This document shows, one piece after another, positions 1-10,232 of a DNA stretch of 64,000 nucleotides. A program made the position numbers and the translations under genes. Source of the stretch: Pseudobacter ginsenosidimutans (GTDB lineage: Bacteria > Bacteroidota > Bacteroidia > Chitinophagales > Chitinophagaceae); contig NZ_CP042431.1 of NCBI RefSeq assembly GCF_007970185.1, forward strand, positions 7,547,342-7,611,341, in the 5' to 3' direction. The notes under the pieces are model-generated. The model was not told where the DNA came from and made no database searches. It saw nothing but the letters and a program-made list of their open reading frames with translations. Within the stretch, counting starts at the first letter, position 1; each line of letters starts with the position of its first letter.

Positions 1-3000
1 CGATCCATTCAATCGCAAACAGGATTGAATATCGCAGTCACGGAAAAGATATTGTCGGAAGCGAAAAAGATCAGTCTCCAGGTTAAGGATATGCCACTGG
101 AAGAAGTGCTGGAGCAGTGTTTGAAGAACTCTGACCTTAGTTACAGCATCGTTGAAGGAACCATCATTGTAAAAAGAAACAAGTGCAGAGCAATCCCTCT
201 CCTGCCAATGGTCCGGTCGCTTCCAGTCTGGTAGTGCAGGGTCGTGTGATGAACAGGTCGGGAGATCCTTTTGCGGGAGCCACGGTGAATGTAAGAGGAA
301 AGAACCGTTCCACCGTTACCAATGAATCCGGCGCCTTCTCCATCCTGGCTGATGAGAATGACCATCTGCTGGTCTCCTTTGTGGATTACAAACCGCAACA
401 GATAAAAGTGAATGGCCGCAACAACATCAGCATTGTTTTGGAAAGGATCGATAAATCCATGGATGAAGTCACTATCTCAAACGGTTTCCAGCGCATACAA
501 CAGAAGTACCTCACAGGTTCTGTTACTTCACTGAATATGGATTCCATTATGCAACCGGGATTGAACACGGTTGATAAAATGCTGGAAGGGCGGGTGCCGG
601 GTCTTATCTACATGCAGAATTCCGGACAGGCCGGCGCTGCGCCAAAACTCAGGATCCGTGGCACTTCCACTTATCTGGGTTCCCGTGAACCCTTGTGGGT
701 GGTGGATGGCATCATCCGTACCAACCCCATCCCTATACCTGCGGACAGGATCAATGACCCGGATTTCGTGAATCTGTTGGGCAATGCGGTTTCCGGATTG
801 AATCCCTACGACATCGAGCAGATCGATGTACTGAAAGATGCCACTGCGGCAGCACTGTACGGTGTAAGGGCCGCCAATGGCGTGATAGTGATCACTACCA
901 AAAGAGGAAAGGCCGGCCCGCCAGTGATCAACTATAATGTAACAGGAACCTATACACGAAGACCGAGGTATACAGACAGGGATGTGTATATGATGGACTC
1001 CCGTGAGCGTGTGGATGTGTCCCGTGAAATAATCGAAAAGAAAATGCCCCTTCGTGGTTCCGGACTTGAAGCTTATGAACAAGCGATTGCCAACTACTAT
1101 GCTGGCCATATCGATTTCGCCACTTTCCAGCAACTGGTCAACAGAGCGGAGTCAGTCAATACAGACTGGCTGGCCCACACCATGCGGGATGTGTATACAT
1201 CCAATCATACGATCGGTATTTCAGGAGGTAATGCGTCTACAACCTATCGTGCTTCAGTAGGTTTTAACTCGGAACCGGGCGTGATCAAAAAAGAGAGCAA
1301 CAACCTGTATACAGGTTCTTTCAATGTTCAGCTCAAATACAGAAAATTCACAGCGGATTTCAATATTATACTAACAAAGGGAAAGCGCCGGTATACTCCC
1401 AGTGAGATCGGTGTAATGAATTATGCCTTTGGCACCAGCCGCGCGATTCCCTTCTACAACGAAGACGGCTCCCCTTACTTTTATTCAACACTTGGTTCTC
1501 AAACCATAATTGATCAATTCTATGATTTCAAAAAAATGAACATCCTTCATGAAATGGATCATACCGGAGAAACAGTGGAAAGCAATGAGTACACTGCCAG
1601 CGCCAACCTTCGCTACGAGATAGCCAGCGGCATACAGTTTAGCACCCTGCTGGCCCATACCGGAGGCAACACGGACCACAATACCTGGTTCGAAGAAAAT
1701 ACCGATTGGGCATACCGGATCAGGAGTCTGGCCTGGCATGGCTCCCAGCAAGTATTCCGTCCGAATATGGATCTGCTTCCTTTCGGCGGGGAACTTCGTC
1801 AGCAGATGGTCAGGAAACAAAACTATACTATCAATGGCCAGCTCGATTTCAGCAGGTACCTCGATTTGAGGAAGAAAAACCTGCTCACCGTAACCCTGGG
1901 CAGTGTACTGAATTCCAACCGCAACAGTATTACAGCGCGAACCAGCAGGGGCTACTACCCTGAGCGTGGTTTCAGCTTCGCCGATATCGATCTGGCAAAA
2001 TATACAAGCTATGCCACCTGGCTGCGGCAATACGGCGGTACGGTGATCACCGAAGAATTACAGAACAGCCTGAGTACCTTTCTGAGTGCCACCTATGTTT
2101 TCAACGACCGGTATGTACTAACGGCCACCACCAGCCAGGAATATTCAAATGCTTTCGGATCCAGGAGCAATGAAAAATTCCTGCCAACCTGGGCATTGTC
2201 CGGCAGATGGAATATTCATGAGGACTTGTTCAAACAGCTGTCGTGGATCGAGATGGCGGCGCTGCGTTTCTCTTATGGTACGCGTGGCAATATGCTCACC
2301 GGTCAAACACCCTATACCATTATACGAAAAGGACCGATCAACACTTATTACGATGCATATGCGTCAACCATTGTTGCTTTCCCCAACCCGGATCTGGGAT
2401 GGGAAAAGAAACAGGATTATAATGGTAACCTGGAATTCTCGGTCCTGAAAGGAAGGATCAGAGGTTCAATCGGATATTTATACAGCAAAACCACCAATGC
2501 CTTTTTGAAGAAGAAAGTGTCTGTGGTGAACGGAGTGCCTGGCAATTCCTATGATGTGAATGGCGGTATCCTGGAGAACCAGGGTGTGGAGTTGAGCCTG
2601 AATTTCAGGATCATCAACAACAAGGGCACAGGAAATAAGAAGGGCTTCATGTGGCGTTTCGATCCGCAGCTTGGACAGGTGTTCAACAAGCTGATCAATA
2701 ACAGTCTGAAAAGCCGGAATGTTTTGGTGGATGATGCCGCACTCACCTACCAGAATTACCTGGCCGGCAATGTGCCTGTCAACGGGAAATCAGTGAACAC
2801 TTTCTATTCCTATCGTTTCAAAACACTGGACCCCCAATATGGTTTCCCGGTTTTTTACGGGGCAGAACCCGATAACAAAGCAGCGCTCATAGCGCAATAC
2901 AACAAGATGACGAAGGAAGAGGTCTTCAGTATTGTGATGATTGAATCAGGGAGAAGGGAGCCTGTGTTGCAGGGCGGCATCAGCAATACTTTTACCTATC

Positions 3001-3533
3001 GGAACTGGTCGCTCGATATCATGTTCTCCTATAGTGTCGGTAACAAAGTCCGATTGCTTCAGATCTCATCAGGCAACTACGGCACTTTCCGCCCCAGTTC
3101 GCAGCAGAACCTCCGTAAAGAATTCGTCAACCGCTGGCGTTATCCGGGCGATGAACAAACCACCAATATCCCCGCCATCCAGGGTGGACAGCTTCTTCAA
3201 TCCGGCTCGTATGCCTGGTGGATAGATGCCGCCTATGTACAGACTAACAGATTTGCCACTGATTATTACCAGATGTACGATTTTTCCGATATCCGTGTAG
3301 TGAAAGGAGATCATATCAAACTTCAAAGCGTGGCGTTGGCATATATGGTTCCACGTGAGCTATGCATGAAATTAAATGTTAAAGGAGCAACTGTAAGATT
3401 GGCCGGCAGTAACCTCTTCACCATTGCCAACAAAGCTTTGCGCGGACAGGACCCAGCGATATCCGGCTCTTCACCGAATATCAATCTTTCTATCAGGCCC
3501 ACATATGCGTTCAATCTTAATCTCAGCTTTTAA
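1..3533 (+). pseudogene. SusC/RagA-family TonB-dependent outer-membrane receptor, 5'-truncated by the window and frameshifted
   Basis: This is an outer-membrane TonB-dependent transporter of the SusC type, which imports oligosaccharides or peptides together with a SusD lipoprotein. Frame 1 from base 1 encodes an STN domain (TGLNIAVTEKIL, ending GTIIVKR). The rest continues in frame 3 from about base 171: a carboxypeptidase-regulatory-like domain (VVQGRVMNRSGDPFAGATV), a plug with the SusC signature PLWVVDG, and a beta-barrel ending in an aromatic residue (LNLNLSF). The switch falls in a run of five A at 171-175. A sixth A would join the frames as VKKKQVQSN, so one base appears lost. The GTG at 183 would give a protein without signal peptide or STN domain and is unlikely to be a real start. 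The true start lies before the window. The SusD gene begins 9 bases downstream. Either the gene is broken or the sequence has a homopolymer error. Confidence 0.85.
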
Positions 3534-3542
3534 AAAAATATT

Positions 3543-5044
3543 ATGCAACTACATACTATCAGGATATTGGTACCGCTGTTTTGCATACTGGCCATCAGTA
3601 GCTTGTCGTGTAAAAAATTCCTCTCATCCTACTCCCAGAACAACAGCTTTATCGAAACTGCCGGTGACCTGGATGAATTGCTGGTGGGAACGGCCTATTA
3701 CAATCCTTTGTTCGGTTCAGATTTATTGCTTTATACAATGGACGATGATGCGCAGCTTACCGGCCCGCAACAAAACAATTTCAATTATGAAATATCTGTA
3801 GGATGGCATTTCTGGCAGGCTGAGCCCAGGCTCACCAGCGCGGGAAAACTGGGCCTTACTGATAATTTTTACAATGATCTCTATACCAGGATTGCAGGTA
3901 TCAATACGATACTTCATAATGTTGGTGAATTGGGAAAGAAAAACGAACCTTCCGCCACATTGAAAAGGATTTCCGGAGAAGCACATTACCTGAGGGCTGT
4001 CTATTACTTCATGCTGGTGAATTTATATGGTAAACCTTATCAGGTTTCCAGGGCAGCCACCGATTTCGGAGTTCCACTGAAAACAGATCCTGCCATCAAA
4101 GATCAGTTCGTTTCGCGCAGTACTACCGGCGAAGTACACCTGCAGATAGTGAAAGACCTGCTGGAAGCTGAGCAGGAACTGGCTGGAGCCAACACCGGTT
4201 CTAGCATACGAGTCAACCAGTTGGCTGTGCAGGCTTTACTCAGCCGGGTCTATCTCTTCATGGAAGAGTATGAGAAATCTGCGCTCTATGCAGACAAAGT
4301 GATCAAAAGCCATCGTTATGAGTTGAAAGACCTGAACAATCATACAGCGGGCCAGGATTTCCTGTACCGGAATTCAGCAGAAGTAATTTTCACCATGGGT
4401 GGCAATTACATCCCTAGTATGATGAACCTCAATTACGAAAAACCAACTTCTCCTTTCTACAGGGTTTCCGATGAGCTGGCCTGAGCTATTCCTCCGATGA
4501 TCTTCGCCTGAAAGTTTTCCTGGCACGGAACAGCCAGGGGTACCAGCGGGTTATCAAAAAGAGAAGTATCAACGCCTCAGTAGATGATGTATCGGATATG
4601 TTCCTGCTTCGCCTGTCTGAAATGTACCTCAACAAAGCAGAAGCACTGGCCGCACTCGGCCGCTCCGAAGAAGCCCGGAATGATTTACAGGAATTGAGGA
4701 AAAGACGTTTTCCACCCGCAGCACTGGACCCTGTCAGCCTGGAAGGTGCAGCTCTTGTGAACAGGATCCGTGAAGAACGAAGGCTCGAGCTCTGTTTTGA
4801 AGGCCATCGATGGTTCGATCTTCGCCGTTTTGCAGTGAACAGCCAATACCCGTTCAGCAAATCCATCAGGCACCGCTCTATCATTTTTACCGGGAGCGGA
4901 TATGTGGATAACGGTTATTACGAGCTCGGCCCCTATGAACAGGATGCTGCTGCTTATATCGTACCCGTTGCCAGCGATGAGATAGAGTTCAACAGGGGGC
5001 TTATCATCAATGAACAAAGACCTGTCAGACCGCTGAAACAGTAA
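3543..5044 (+). pseudogene. SusD/RagB-family nutrient-binding lipoprotein, frameshifted
   Basis: This is the surface lipoprotein partner of the preceding SusC, expected to bind substrate and cap the barrel. The first part (frame 3, 3543-4484, 313 codons) has a lipoprotein signal peptide with lipobox SSLSC and SusD TPR-like helices (GEAHYLRAVYYFMLVNLYG). It stops at a TGA after RVSDELA. The C-terminal SusD part resumes at once in frame 2 from about 4484 (SYSSDDLRLKVFLARNS, then LRLSEMYLNKAEALA and RRLELCFEGHRWFDLRRF) and ends at 5044. One extra base near 4481, for example CCC instead of CC, would restore a single reading frame. The total length fits the family. This is the second single-base loss in the same operon, so either the locus is decaying or this part of the sequence has indel errors. 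Confidence 0.85.
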
Positions 5045-5076
5045 CAATGCTATCATCATTCCAATCCCACATCATC

Positions 5077-6057
5077 ATGAAACATCATACACGCACCATA
5101 ACTGTTACCCGTATCCTATTCGGCTGCCTGCTGGCTGCCTCGCTGGCAACAAGCTGCCGTAAAGAAAAAATGCCTGCGCCTTCCGGACTCGACGAAGACT
5201 ATTTTGTAGTACAGGATGATCCCAACGACCCTGTTCAACATGCCAGGTACGAGTTCTACAAAAGCACAGGCATTGCCAGCTTTTACAACGACACCATTAA
5301 AAAGAAACAGGTAGGTGAAGTTGATGGAAAACCAAGGTATACCTACTACACCTTATCGATGGTCTACGGATTGTATGGCGGTGCTTACACGGGCTACAAA
5401 CTGGTGTCGGACAAAACGCAGATACCGGCCTTCCTTGACCTGCTGAAGACAGACTTCCTTCCCAGGCTCCCGGACGCGATCCACTTTCCCAGCATCCTTA
5501 TGCTCGATTCAATCTACAATAGTGGCTTTCCTGCTCTGAATGTTCAGATCGCCGATGGCTGGACTTCCATGCAGGGATTCAACACCACTGGTTTTTGCGT
5601 AAAAAATGTAACAGCCATGAGCAATGATGAGAAAAGAGTGTATATAGCTTCCTTGCTGGCAGGTATTGCGGAAAAACGTTTGAACGATCTGAACGCGGAA
5701 AGATTGCAGGATGAGTTTTTCAGTATCTCCAGAGCGGTTTCAAATTCGATCATCCCCGCCTGGGATATCTATTTTGGTATTGCCTTCATATTTTTATACC
5801 CTGCCGGTAACCAACCAGCTGCCCATACACTTGGCATCCTGAAATATCCCCGTGTGAAACTGGGAGAGGCGCCACCCATGAATGACCTCGTGAGCATGCC
5901 CCGTGCACCAGATGACCTGAGGGCTTACCTTACTGCTGCATTATGTTATACTGAAGAAGAATTCACCAGCCTGTACACTGGAAATGAACTGATCCTGAAA
6001 AAATTCAGCGTGATCAGGAATATGGTCCGGGAAGCAGGTTTCAAACTACCCGGATAA
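5077..6057 (+). CDS. SusCD-associated lipoprotein, possible degenerate zinc-metallohydrolase-like protein
   Basis: The third gene of the SusC/SusD operon. The ATG at 5077 is chosen over the one at 5047 because it gives a compact lipoprotein signal peptide (about 28 residues, lipobox LATSC). The mature part begins with a flexible segment and then YEFYKSTGIASFYNDTI and a Tyr-rich stretch. This pattern recalls the lipoproteins beside SusCD pairs that are annotated as putative zinc-binding metallopeptidases. I see no HExxH motif. The helix where it would be expected reads SLLAGIAEKRLN, so catalytic activity is doubtful and a binding role is possible. The protein has 326 residues from this start and is probably surface-anchored or periplasmic. 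The family assignment is inferred from context and weak pattern similarity only. Confidence 0.6.
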   Translation: MKHHTRTITVTRILFGCLLAASLATSCRKEKMPAPSGLDEDYFVVQDDPNDPVQHARYEFYKSTGIASFYNDTIKKKQVGEVDGKPRYTYYTLSMVYGLYGGAYTGYKLVSDKTQIPAFLDLLKTDFLPRLPDAIHFPSILMLDSIYNSGFPALNVQIADGWTSMQGFNTTGFCVKNVTAMSNDEKRVYIASLLAGIAEKRLNDLNAERLQDEFFSISRAVSNSIIPAWDIYFGIAFIFLYPAGNQPAAHTLGILKYPRVKLGEAPPMNDLVSMPRAPDDLRAYLTAALCYTEEEFTSLYTGNELILKKFSVIRNMVREAGFKLPG

Positions 6058-6068
6058 AAGCAATAGCC

Positions 6069-6842
6069 ATGAACTCCTGTCAGAGCCATATTGGTTTTGA
6101 AGAACATCTTTCACTGCCTCCTGCAGGCAGTGAAGATGTTTCATTGTTTCCGCTTCAATACCAGTTTACCAAAATTGTAGAGAACTGGAGCGGACACCTG
6201 CAGCATACAGCCTTCCGGATCACTAAAAACAAACAGGTAACGGAAGATATTGTACAGGAAGCTTTCCTGGAATTATGGAAACACCGGAATAAGATCATTC
6301 CTGAAAATCCTGTAGGCTGGTTATCAAAAGCAGTGACCAATCTTGCTCTTAAATATGTAAGAAAAAAAACTGTTCAACTCCGTGTATTCAGGGCATTGAG
6401 CCATGAAAAGAATTCCTGCTATTCAAATGTTGAAGAGCGCCTGATCGGAAAAGAAAGCGAGGTATTACTGAACAGTGCTATCAGCAAACTCCCTTCGCAA
6501 CAGCAAATTGTTCTGCATCTCAGCAAAGAGATCGGTTTGAGAAGACAGGAAATTGCAGCCCATCTGCAAATCTCTCCCAATACTGTAAAAGTGCATTTGC
6601 TACGCGCCATGCAATTTGTGAAAGAAAATATTTATTTCATTTTCTTGTTTTCCATTTTCTGCGCCTGCAACAATTTATTTTTCAAAAACAGTAATACAGA
6701 TGAAAGCTTCAGGGACTTATATAATGCAGAGCAAGTGATCAGTGCAGAGCAGTCAGAAGAATGGATGAGCCTTGCAAAGAACAGCTACACAACAATGATG
6801 AAAAATATATCACAGGTAGTTTCAGTTTCCCTTAATCAATAA
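6069..6842 (+). CDS. ECF sigma-70 factor with C-terminal hydrophobic extension
   Basis: An extracytoplasmic-function RNA polymerase sigma factor. Region 2 is visible as AFRITKNKQVTEDIVQEAFLELWKH written across residues 56-80, and region 4 as LPSQQQIVLHLSKE followed by the helix-turn-helix RRQEIAAHLQISPNTVKVHLLRA (about 140-182). Unusually, a strongly hydrophobic stretch (YFIFLFSIFCACNNLFF) follows region 4 and then a polar tail of about 50 residues, so the protein may be membrane-tethered or self-inhibited. It starts 11 bases after the lipoprotein gene and closes the SusCD operon. No FecR-type anti-sigma gene follows; the next gene is the GldA-like ATPase. It probably controls this locus, but no target promoter can be demonstrated here. 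Confidence 0.85.
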   Translation: MNSCQSHIGFEEHLSLPPAGSEDVSLFPLQYQFTKIVENWSGHLQHTAFRITKNKQVTEDIVQEAFLELWKHRNKIIPENPVGWLSKAVTNLALKYVRKKTVQLRVFRALSHEKNSCYSNVEERLIGKESEVLLNSAISKLPSQQQIVLHLSKEIGLRRQEIAAHLQISPNTVKVHLLRAMQFVKENIYFIFLFSIFCACNNLFFKNSNTDESFRDLYNAEQVISAEQSEEWMSLAKNSYTTMMKNISQVVSVSLNQ

Positions 6843-6947
6843 TACCAGCAGACTTCAGGGCGGTACAAAACTAAAACAGATCAAAGCGGCATGCTCTAAT
6901 GATCCGGCAATGCTATGCCTATACTCAAATAATATAAACCCAATTGC

Positions 6948-7865
6948 ATGATCTTAAAAACAGAAAATCTATCTCACCGTTACAGCAGTACATGGGCCAT
7001 CAGGGATATCAATATCGAGATCGCTGAACATGGAATTATTGGTTTGCTGGGCTCCAATGGTGCAGGCAAATCCACTACCATGAATATCATCTGTGGTACA
7101 CTGAATCCAACCGAAGGAAATGTATATATAAACGGGATCAACAAACGAAAAGATCCGGAAGCTGCAAAAAGGGAAATTGGTTTCCTGCCACAGAACCCTC
7201 CCCTGTATACCGATCTCACCATCGATGAATACCTGGTGTACACTGCAGAGTTGAGATTGATCGATAAACGGAAGGTCAGAGCTGCCGTAGAAGAGGTAAA
7301 AGATAAATGCGGTCTCTCCCATTTCAGCTCACGGCTCATCAAAAACCTGTCGGGTGGCTATCGCCAGCGGGTTGGTATTGCGCAGTCGATCATCCACAAA
7401 CCCAAACTGGTGGTAATGGATGAGCCCACCAATGGCCTCGATCCCAACCAGCTGATCGAAGCCAGGAAACTCATCAGGGAAATAGCGCAGGAGCATACAG
7501 TATTATTATCCTCTCATATTCTTTCAGAGATCAATATCCTTTGCCGGGAGATCATCATGATCGAAAGTGGAAGGATCGTTTTTTCCGATACCATGGATGC
7601 TTTTAATAATTACACGCAGGCCCACTCGATCCTGATGAAGTTCGATAACCCACCTGCGAAGGAAATGCTGCAACAGATCAAAGGTGTTACCGGCGTGGAA
7701 TTTCTCAACAGCCAGCAGGTACGAATCCATTTCGACGGAGACCAGGAGATGAACGACAGGCTCATATCAGCCAGTGTAGAGAACGGATGGAAGCTGCGCG
7801 AGATCGGTTACGACAAAGGAATGCTCGATGATATTTTCAAACAACTGTCCACTCAGACTGCATAA
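6948..7865 (+). CDS. gldA: ABC transporter ATP-binding protein, GldA-like
   Basis: The cytoplasmic ATPase of an ABC-2 type transporter. The nucleotide-binding domain is complete: Walker A GSNGAGKST at residues 35-43, Q-loop at Q82, signature LSGGYRQR from residue 134, Walker B VVMDEPTNGLD near 157-167 and the switch His in LLSSHILSE. The last 85 residues form the small regulatory domain typical of GldA/NosF-type ATPases. The next gene starts 10 bases downstream and encodes the membrane partner, so the ATPase very probably energises the two GldF-GldG fusion proteins that follow. The gldA symbol is by family. A role in gliding is not shown, and this copy may serve a different process together with the MutS-like genes. 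Confidence 0.8.
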   Translation: MILKTENLSHRYSSTWAIRDINIEIAEHGIIGLLGSNGAGKSTTMNIICGTLNPTEGNVYINGINKRKDPEAAKREIGFLPQNPPLYTDLTIDEYLVYTAELRLIDKRKVRAAVEEVKDKCGLSHFSSRLIKNLSGGYRQRVGIAQSIIHKPKLVVMDEPTNGLDPNQLIEARKLIREIAQEHTVLLSSHILSEINILCREIIMIESGRIVFSDTMDAFNNYTQAHSILMKFDNPPAKEMLQQIKGVTGVEFLNSQQVRIHFDGDQEMNDRLISASVENGWKLREIGYDKGMLDDIFKQLSTQTA

Positions 7866-7875
7866 ATAATTCCCG

Positions 7876-10221
7876 ATGCGAATAATTACAAGGATTGCAA
7901 AAAATGAACTTCGCCATCTCTTCTATTCTCCCGTGGCCTGGTTCCTCGCAATTGTGATGTTGGTGATGTGTGCTGCTTACTACACCAACCTGATGTACCT
8001 GATAGCGAAAATAGGATCAATAACCAACAAGGTAAACCCTTTAGCAGCGCTGGAGAATATAGACTCCAATACTTACAATATCTACAGCGGCCCTATTGGT
8101 TTTTTCGTAAAGGCGCTTAATCAGCTCTACCTGTTTGTACCCCTTCTCACGATGGCCGTCATCAGCAGGGAATTCAACAGCGGAACCATCAAACTATTGT
8201 ATTCTTCCCCCATCAAGCTCAGGCAGATCGTTCTTGGAAAATATTTAGGCATGATGGTATTCTGTTTTATGCTGATAATGATCGCTGCTCTTTTTATAGT
8301 GGTCGGTTATTTCAATATCAAGAATCTCGATCTTCCTCCGCTGCTTTCCGGTTTACTGGCGCTGTACCTGCTGCTCTGTGCGTTGACAGCTATCGGATTT
8401 TTTATGTCGAGCCTCACGCATTACCAGATCATCTCCGCCATTGCCAGCTTTACGTTGTTATTCGTATTGTCGAAGATTGGAGGCCTCTGGCAAAAAATTG
8501 AATTTGTAAGAGACATTACCTGGTTCCTTTCCATTTCAGGGAGAACGGAAAAAATGATAACGGGGCTGATCACTTCCAAAGACATTATGTATTACCTGCT
8601 GATCATCTTCATGTTCATTGGGTTCACTTACCTGAAACTGAATGATGGACTTGAAAAAAGACCCTGGTTTATCAGGACTGTCAGGTATCTCGCTGTTGTG
8701 CTGATCAGTTTATCGGTTGGCTATCTCAGTTCAAGACCTGTAGCCACTGCTTACCTGGACACTACGGCGCAGCAGCTCAATACAGCACATCCCAGTACGC
8801 AGGAAATTATCCGATCTTTAAATGATGGTCCTTTGGAAGTAACCCTGTACGTTAATATATTCGATCGTAATTCATCCACCTATTCGTACGGACTACCTGA
8901 AAGGCGCAATATTTACCTCGATGAATATTGGGAATTCTATCAGCGATTCAAACCTGACATAAATTACAGGTATGAATATTATTATGCTGTGTTACCAGGA
9001 GACAGTACCATGTACAAAAGATTTCCGGGAAAATCATTGACGCAGATTGCAGGGCTGGTTGCCAAAATAGCTCAGATCGATTCTTCTTTATTGAGATCTC
9101 CTGAGCAAATGTCCAATAAGGCCGAACTGGCATCTGAAAATTACACGCTCTACATCAAATTAAAATATAAGGACCGGTCTGCCATTCTCCGGCCTGCCTT
9201 TACCAGAACCCGCTGGCCCAACCAGCAAACTGTGAACGCGGCTATAAGCCAGTTACTGGATATCCCCGTTCCAAAAATTTACTTTCTTACCGGTCAACTG
9301 GAAAGAAGTATTTACAAGAAAGGAGAAAGAGAATTTTTTGCGCATACTATCAGTAAAGAAAACAGGCAATCACTGATCAATCTTGGCTTCGATGCAGACT
9401 CCCTGAATTTGTCTGTAAGCGATATACCTGCATCTGCTTCCGTACTGGTTGTGGCTGATCCCCGGATGGTATTCCCGGAACCTGTGCTGGCCAAACTGCA
9501 ACAGTTTATCAGGTCCGGCGGGAATATGCTGATCATGGGAGAGCCAGGTAAACAACATGTATTGAATCCACTGCTTCATGAAACTGGTGTTCAACTGATG
9601 GATGGTCAACTTGTACAGATCCACAAGAATGCAACACCGGAAAAGATAACCGGCCAGTTGGAAAAGGAAGCCACTGATCTGTCAGGTGAAGATGCGTTCA
9701 GGTATCACAAACATCTGTTATCGTTAGGGATCAAAAAGGAAAAGATCAGCTATGGCTCCGCCGGTGTAGCCGCCCTGTCTGTAACTGAGAAAAAAGATTT
9801 TGAAATAAAACCCCTGGTATTGACCCAACCCGGCAAAGCATGGCTGAAAGCCGGAAAGTTGGTGACAGATTCTTCCGCTCCCGTTTTCAATCTACAGGAA
9901 GGCGACAAAGTGGAAAACAATTTTCCTGTTGCGATGCAACTGACAAGAAAGATCAATCAAAAAGAACAAAGGATCATCGTGGCCGGAGATGCAGATATCA
10001 TGAGTGCACTCAGGGAATTCGAGATACTGACACGTTCTGCCTACAGCTGGACTTCCTATAACAAATTCCCGGTTTATACTCCTGTTCCTTTTGCAGAGGA
10101 TAACATGTATACCATTACAGTTCCCCTGGCATCTGTTCAGAAAACTATTTTCATCTGGATCGTTCCGGCATTGGTGCTCATAGCAGGTACTGTGATCCTT
10201 TTAAGAAGAAAAAGAAAATAA
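7876..10221 (+). CDS. GldF-GldG fusion: ABC-2 permease joined to a GldG-type extracytoplasmic domain (first copy)
   Basis: A 781-residue membrane protein. Residues 1 to about 290 are a GldF-like ABC-2 permease: it opens with RIAKNELRHLFYSPVAWF and has about six transmembrane helices, including the SREFNSGTIKLLYSSPI loop typical of GldF. After the last helix (about 270-290) a large extracytoplasmic region follows, with the GldG-type features LEVTLYVNIFD, GERE and GGNMLIMGEPGK. It ends in one transmembrane helix and the basic tail RRKRK. In classical gliding operons GldF and GldG are separate proteins; here they are one chain. It lies 10 bases after the ATPase gene and 11 before a paralogue, so ATPase and two fusion proteins probably form a heteromeric complex in the inner membrane. 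The substrate is unknown. Confidence 0.8.
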   Translation: MRIITRIAKNELRHLFYSPVAWFLAIVMLVMCAAYYTNLMYLIAKIGSITNKVNPLAALENIDSNTYNIYSGPIGFFVKALNQLYLFVPLLTMAVISREFNSGTIKLLYSSPIKLRQIVLGKYLGMMVFCFMLIMIAALFIVVGYFNIKNLDLPPLLSGLLALYLLLCALTAIGFFMSSLTHYQIISAIASFTLLFVLSKIGGLWQKIEFVRDITWFLSISGRTEKMITGLITSKDIMYYLLIIFMFIGFTYLKLNDGLEKRPWFIRTVRYLAVVLISLSVGYLSSRPVATAYLDTTAQQLNTAHPSTQEIIRSLNDGPLEVTLYVNIFDRNSSTYSYGLPERRNIYLDEYWEFYQRFKPDINYRYEYYYAVLPGDSTMYKRFPGKSLTQIAGLVAKIAQIDSSLLRSPEQMSNKAELASENYTLYIKLKYKDRSAILRPAFTRTRWPNQQTVNAAISQLLDIPVPKIYFLTGQLERSIYKKGEREFFAHTISKENRQSLINLGFDADSLNLSVSDIPASASVLVVADPRMVFPEPVLAKLQQFIRSGGNMLIMGEPGKQHVLNPLLHETGVQLMDGQLVQIHKNATPEKITGQLEKEATDLSGEDAFRYHKHLLSLGIKKEKISYGSAGVAALSVTEKKDFEIKPLVLTQPGKAWLKAGKLVTDSSAPVFNLQEGDKVENNFPVAMQLTRKINQKEQRIIVAGDADIMSALREFEILTRSAYSWTSYNKFPVYTPVPFAEDNMYTITVPLASVQKTIFIWIVPALVLIAGTVILLRRKRK

Positions 10222-10232
10222 ATAACTCTATC

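Noticed and set aside
171-183. Programmed -1 frameshift in SusC
   Set aside because: The zero frame reads GTA AAA AGA, which does not fit the canonical X XXY YYZ slippery pattern, and no downstream pseudoknot was noticed; a lost base is simpler.
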